From Dinghuibacter silviterrae (lineage in GTDB: Bacteria > Bacteroidota > Bacteroidia > Chitinophagales > Chitinophagaceae), in NCBI RefSeq assembly GCF_004366355.1, contig NZ_SODV01000001.1, forward strand, positions 1,364,001 to 1,428,000: a stretch of DNA of 64,000 nt, read 5' to 3'. This document shows, piece by piece, positions 62,782 to 64,000 of this stretch (its first letter is position 1; each line of letters begins with the position of its first letter). The translations under genes and the position numbers were made by a program. The notes beneath the pieces were generated by a model, which worked only from the letters and a program-made list of their open reading frames with translations, had not been told where the DNA came from and made no database searches.

Positions 62782-64000
62782 ATGCAATACGCACGTATCT
62801 TTTTGGGTTGGATCTGGCTGGTGGCGTTCCCCGCTGTTTTGTCGGCGCAACACATTACGTATTCGGAAGCCGACCGGGAGGACATGCGGCAACTGCGCTT
62901 CGATATCCTGGGGCGAATAGGGAACACCTACATGGTGTATAAAAATACCCGGTCGAAACACTTTATCACGGTATACGACCAGGACATGAAAGTGGTGAAA
63001 AACACCGACCTGGACGCCCTCAACGACCGCCTGATTAATGTGGACTTCGTCTCCTATACCGACTTTGCGTATATGATCTACCAGTACCAGAAAAGGGGTA
63101 TCGTGTATTGCATGGCGCAGCAGATCGGGCCGGACGGAACGGTACGGGGAGAGCCCCAATTGCTGGACACCACCAACATCGGTATTTTCGGGGACAACAA
63201 GATCTATTCCACCATCGCCAGCGAGGACAAGTCCAAAATCATGATCTTTAAGATCAAGGGCAAAAGCAGCGACTACCTCACCTTTACCACCATTTTGCTG
63301 GGCCGGAACCTGGAGATGGAAAAGAAAAGCAGGTTTGTTTTCCGCGTGGAGCAGCACCGGGACCTCCTGACCGACTTTTATGTCAACAACGACGGGGACT
63401 TTATTTTTGCCCGTTGCGAGCGGGCAAGCACCAGGGACAATATCCTGCACGTGACCTTGGCGATGAAACCCGCCACGGGGGATTCCCTCCAGACCATGCC
63501 CATCGACTTCGGGAATATTTTCCTGGATGAGGTCAAGCTCAAGGTTGACAACTTCCACCAGCGGATCCTGGTGAGTTCCTTTTATTCGGGTAACCGGCGG
63601 GGTAATGTCGACGGCCTTTTTGTATCCATCGTCGATAAGACCGGTGCGGTCCCGCCCAAAAGCGACACCATCGCTTTCGGACAGGACCTCCGGGCCAGGG
63701 CCAAGGGCGAGAACTCGGTCAAGGGCGCCTTTAACGACTTCTTTATCAAACACGTCATCATTACCGGGAATGAAGGTTTCCTGGTCACCGCGGAAAGTGA
63801 ATATTCCACCAGCAGGGGGTACCCCTTCAACCGGTACGATTACCTGTATGGTGCCAACCCTTATTTTTATCCGAACTATGACTACTACTATTATTCACCG
63901 TGGAGCAACTACGGCTGGAGCCCCTTTTACCGGTACGGGTACTACCAGCCGGTCCGGTATTACGCCGACAATATTGCCCTTTTCGCCCTGGATAAGGACG
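62782..64000 (+). CDS. Secreted hypothetical protein, truncated at the window end
   Basis: The open frame runs from the ATG at 62782 off the end of the window (at least 406 codons). The N-terminus is a signal peptide (MQYARIFLGWIWLVAFPAVL, cleaved near SAQ). No family is recognised. The visible part has many alternating hydrophobic/polar stretches, suggesting beta structure, and a very tyrosine-rich segment (about residues 354-395; six or more Tyr in runs) near the window end. It is divergent from the epimerase. Export and surface or envelope localisation are likely. Confidence 0.7.
   Translation, partial: MQYARIFLGWIWLVAFPAVLSAQHITYSEADREDMRQLRFDILGRIGNTYMVYKNTRSKHFITVYDQDMKVVKNTDLDALNDRLINVDFVSYTDFAYMIYQYQKRGIVYCMAQQIGPDGTVRGEPQLLDTTNIGIFGDNKIYSTIASEDKSKIMIFKIKGKSSDYLTFTTILLGRNLEMEKKSRFVFRVEQHRDLLTDFYVNNDGDFIFARCERASTRDNILHVTLAMKPATGDSLQTMPIDFGNIFLDEVKLKVDNFHQRILVSSFYSGNRRGNVDGLFVSIVDKTGAVPPKSDTIAFGQDLRARAKGENSVKGAFNDFFIKHVIITGNEGFLVTAESEYSTSRGYPFNRYDYLYGANPYFYPNYDYYYYSPWSNYGWSPFYRYGYYQPVRYYADNIALFALDKD

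Overview
The window looks like a chromosomal segment from a GC-rich member of the Bacteroidota, most likely Chitinophagaceae. The evidence is the gene content and the regulatory signals: a dcw cluster in the Bacteroidota order, with an FtsI carrying a PASTA domain and a MurE with the DNPR motif of diaminopimelate-adding enzymes; an isolated atpD-atpC pair; a short ATP synthase epsilon subunit; DUF5723 and DNRLRE envelope proteins; and many promoters of the TAnnTTTG (-7) type with few Shine-Dalgarno sites. The genus cannot be fixed from the sequence. I see no tRNA, rRNA, CRISPR array, prophage or insertion sequence.

Layout. 1-5.7 kb (minus): tatA, rplS, rny, zapA, a coiled-coil gene and pheT. 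5.8-10.1 kb (plus): a lipoprotein with 22-residue repeats, then dnaB-rsmE. 10.1-12.5 kb (minus): a YkuK-like protein, a CoA-binding protein and a DUF5723 outer membrane protein. 12.5-16.3 kb (minus): a tightly coupled four-gene biosynthetic operon (UbiA prenyltransferase, type III polyketide synthase, methyltransferase, FAD oxidoreductase), the most distinctive metabolic locus here. 16.4-22.0 kb (minus): fasciclin protein, pyruvate dehydrogenase E2, dnaX and a GNAT-like protein. The last gene is flanked by two same-orientation structured elements of matching architecture. 22.3-25.1 kb (plus): three small envelope/stress genes, then atpD-atpC. 25.1-27.1 kb: yqgE and an orphan histidine kinase, divergent.

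27.3-43.3 kb is a complete dcw cluster (mraZ, rsmH, ftsL, ftsI, murE, mraY, murD, ftsW, murG, murC, ftsQ, ftsA, ftsZ), mostly with 1-11 nt overlaps between genes, which makes peptidoglycan precursors and builds the divisome. It is followed by queA-kup. 46.6-51.2 kb (minus): two sugar/natural-product-type methyltransferases, a DNRLRE lipoprotein and a tandem pair of LD-carboxypeptidases. 51.2-58.2 kb (plus): metG, then a phosphate-uptake operon (OprP-like porin, pstS, pstC, pstA, pstB) with a terminator-like hairpin in its leader. 58.2-64 kb: a FadN-type beta-oxidation enzyme, a TlpA-like lipoprotein, a convergent epimerase, and a truncated tyrosine-rich secreted protein at the window edge.

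The observations most worth following are the paired structured elements around the GNAT gene, the type III PKS-UbiA operon, the repeated placement of exact -7 boxes only 3-4 nt before start codons (predicted leaderless mRNAs), the putative attenuator of the phosphate operon, and the repeat array upstream of mraZ.
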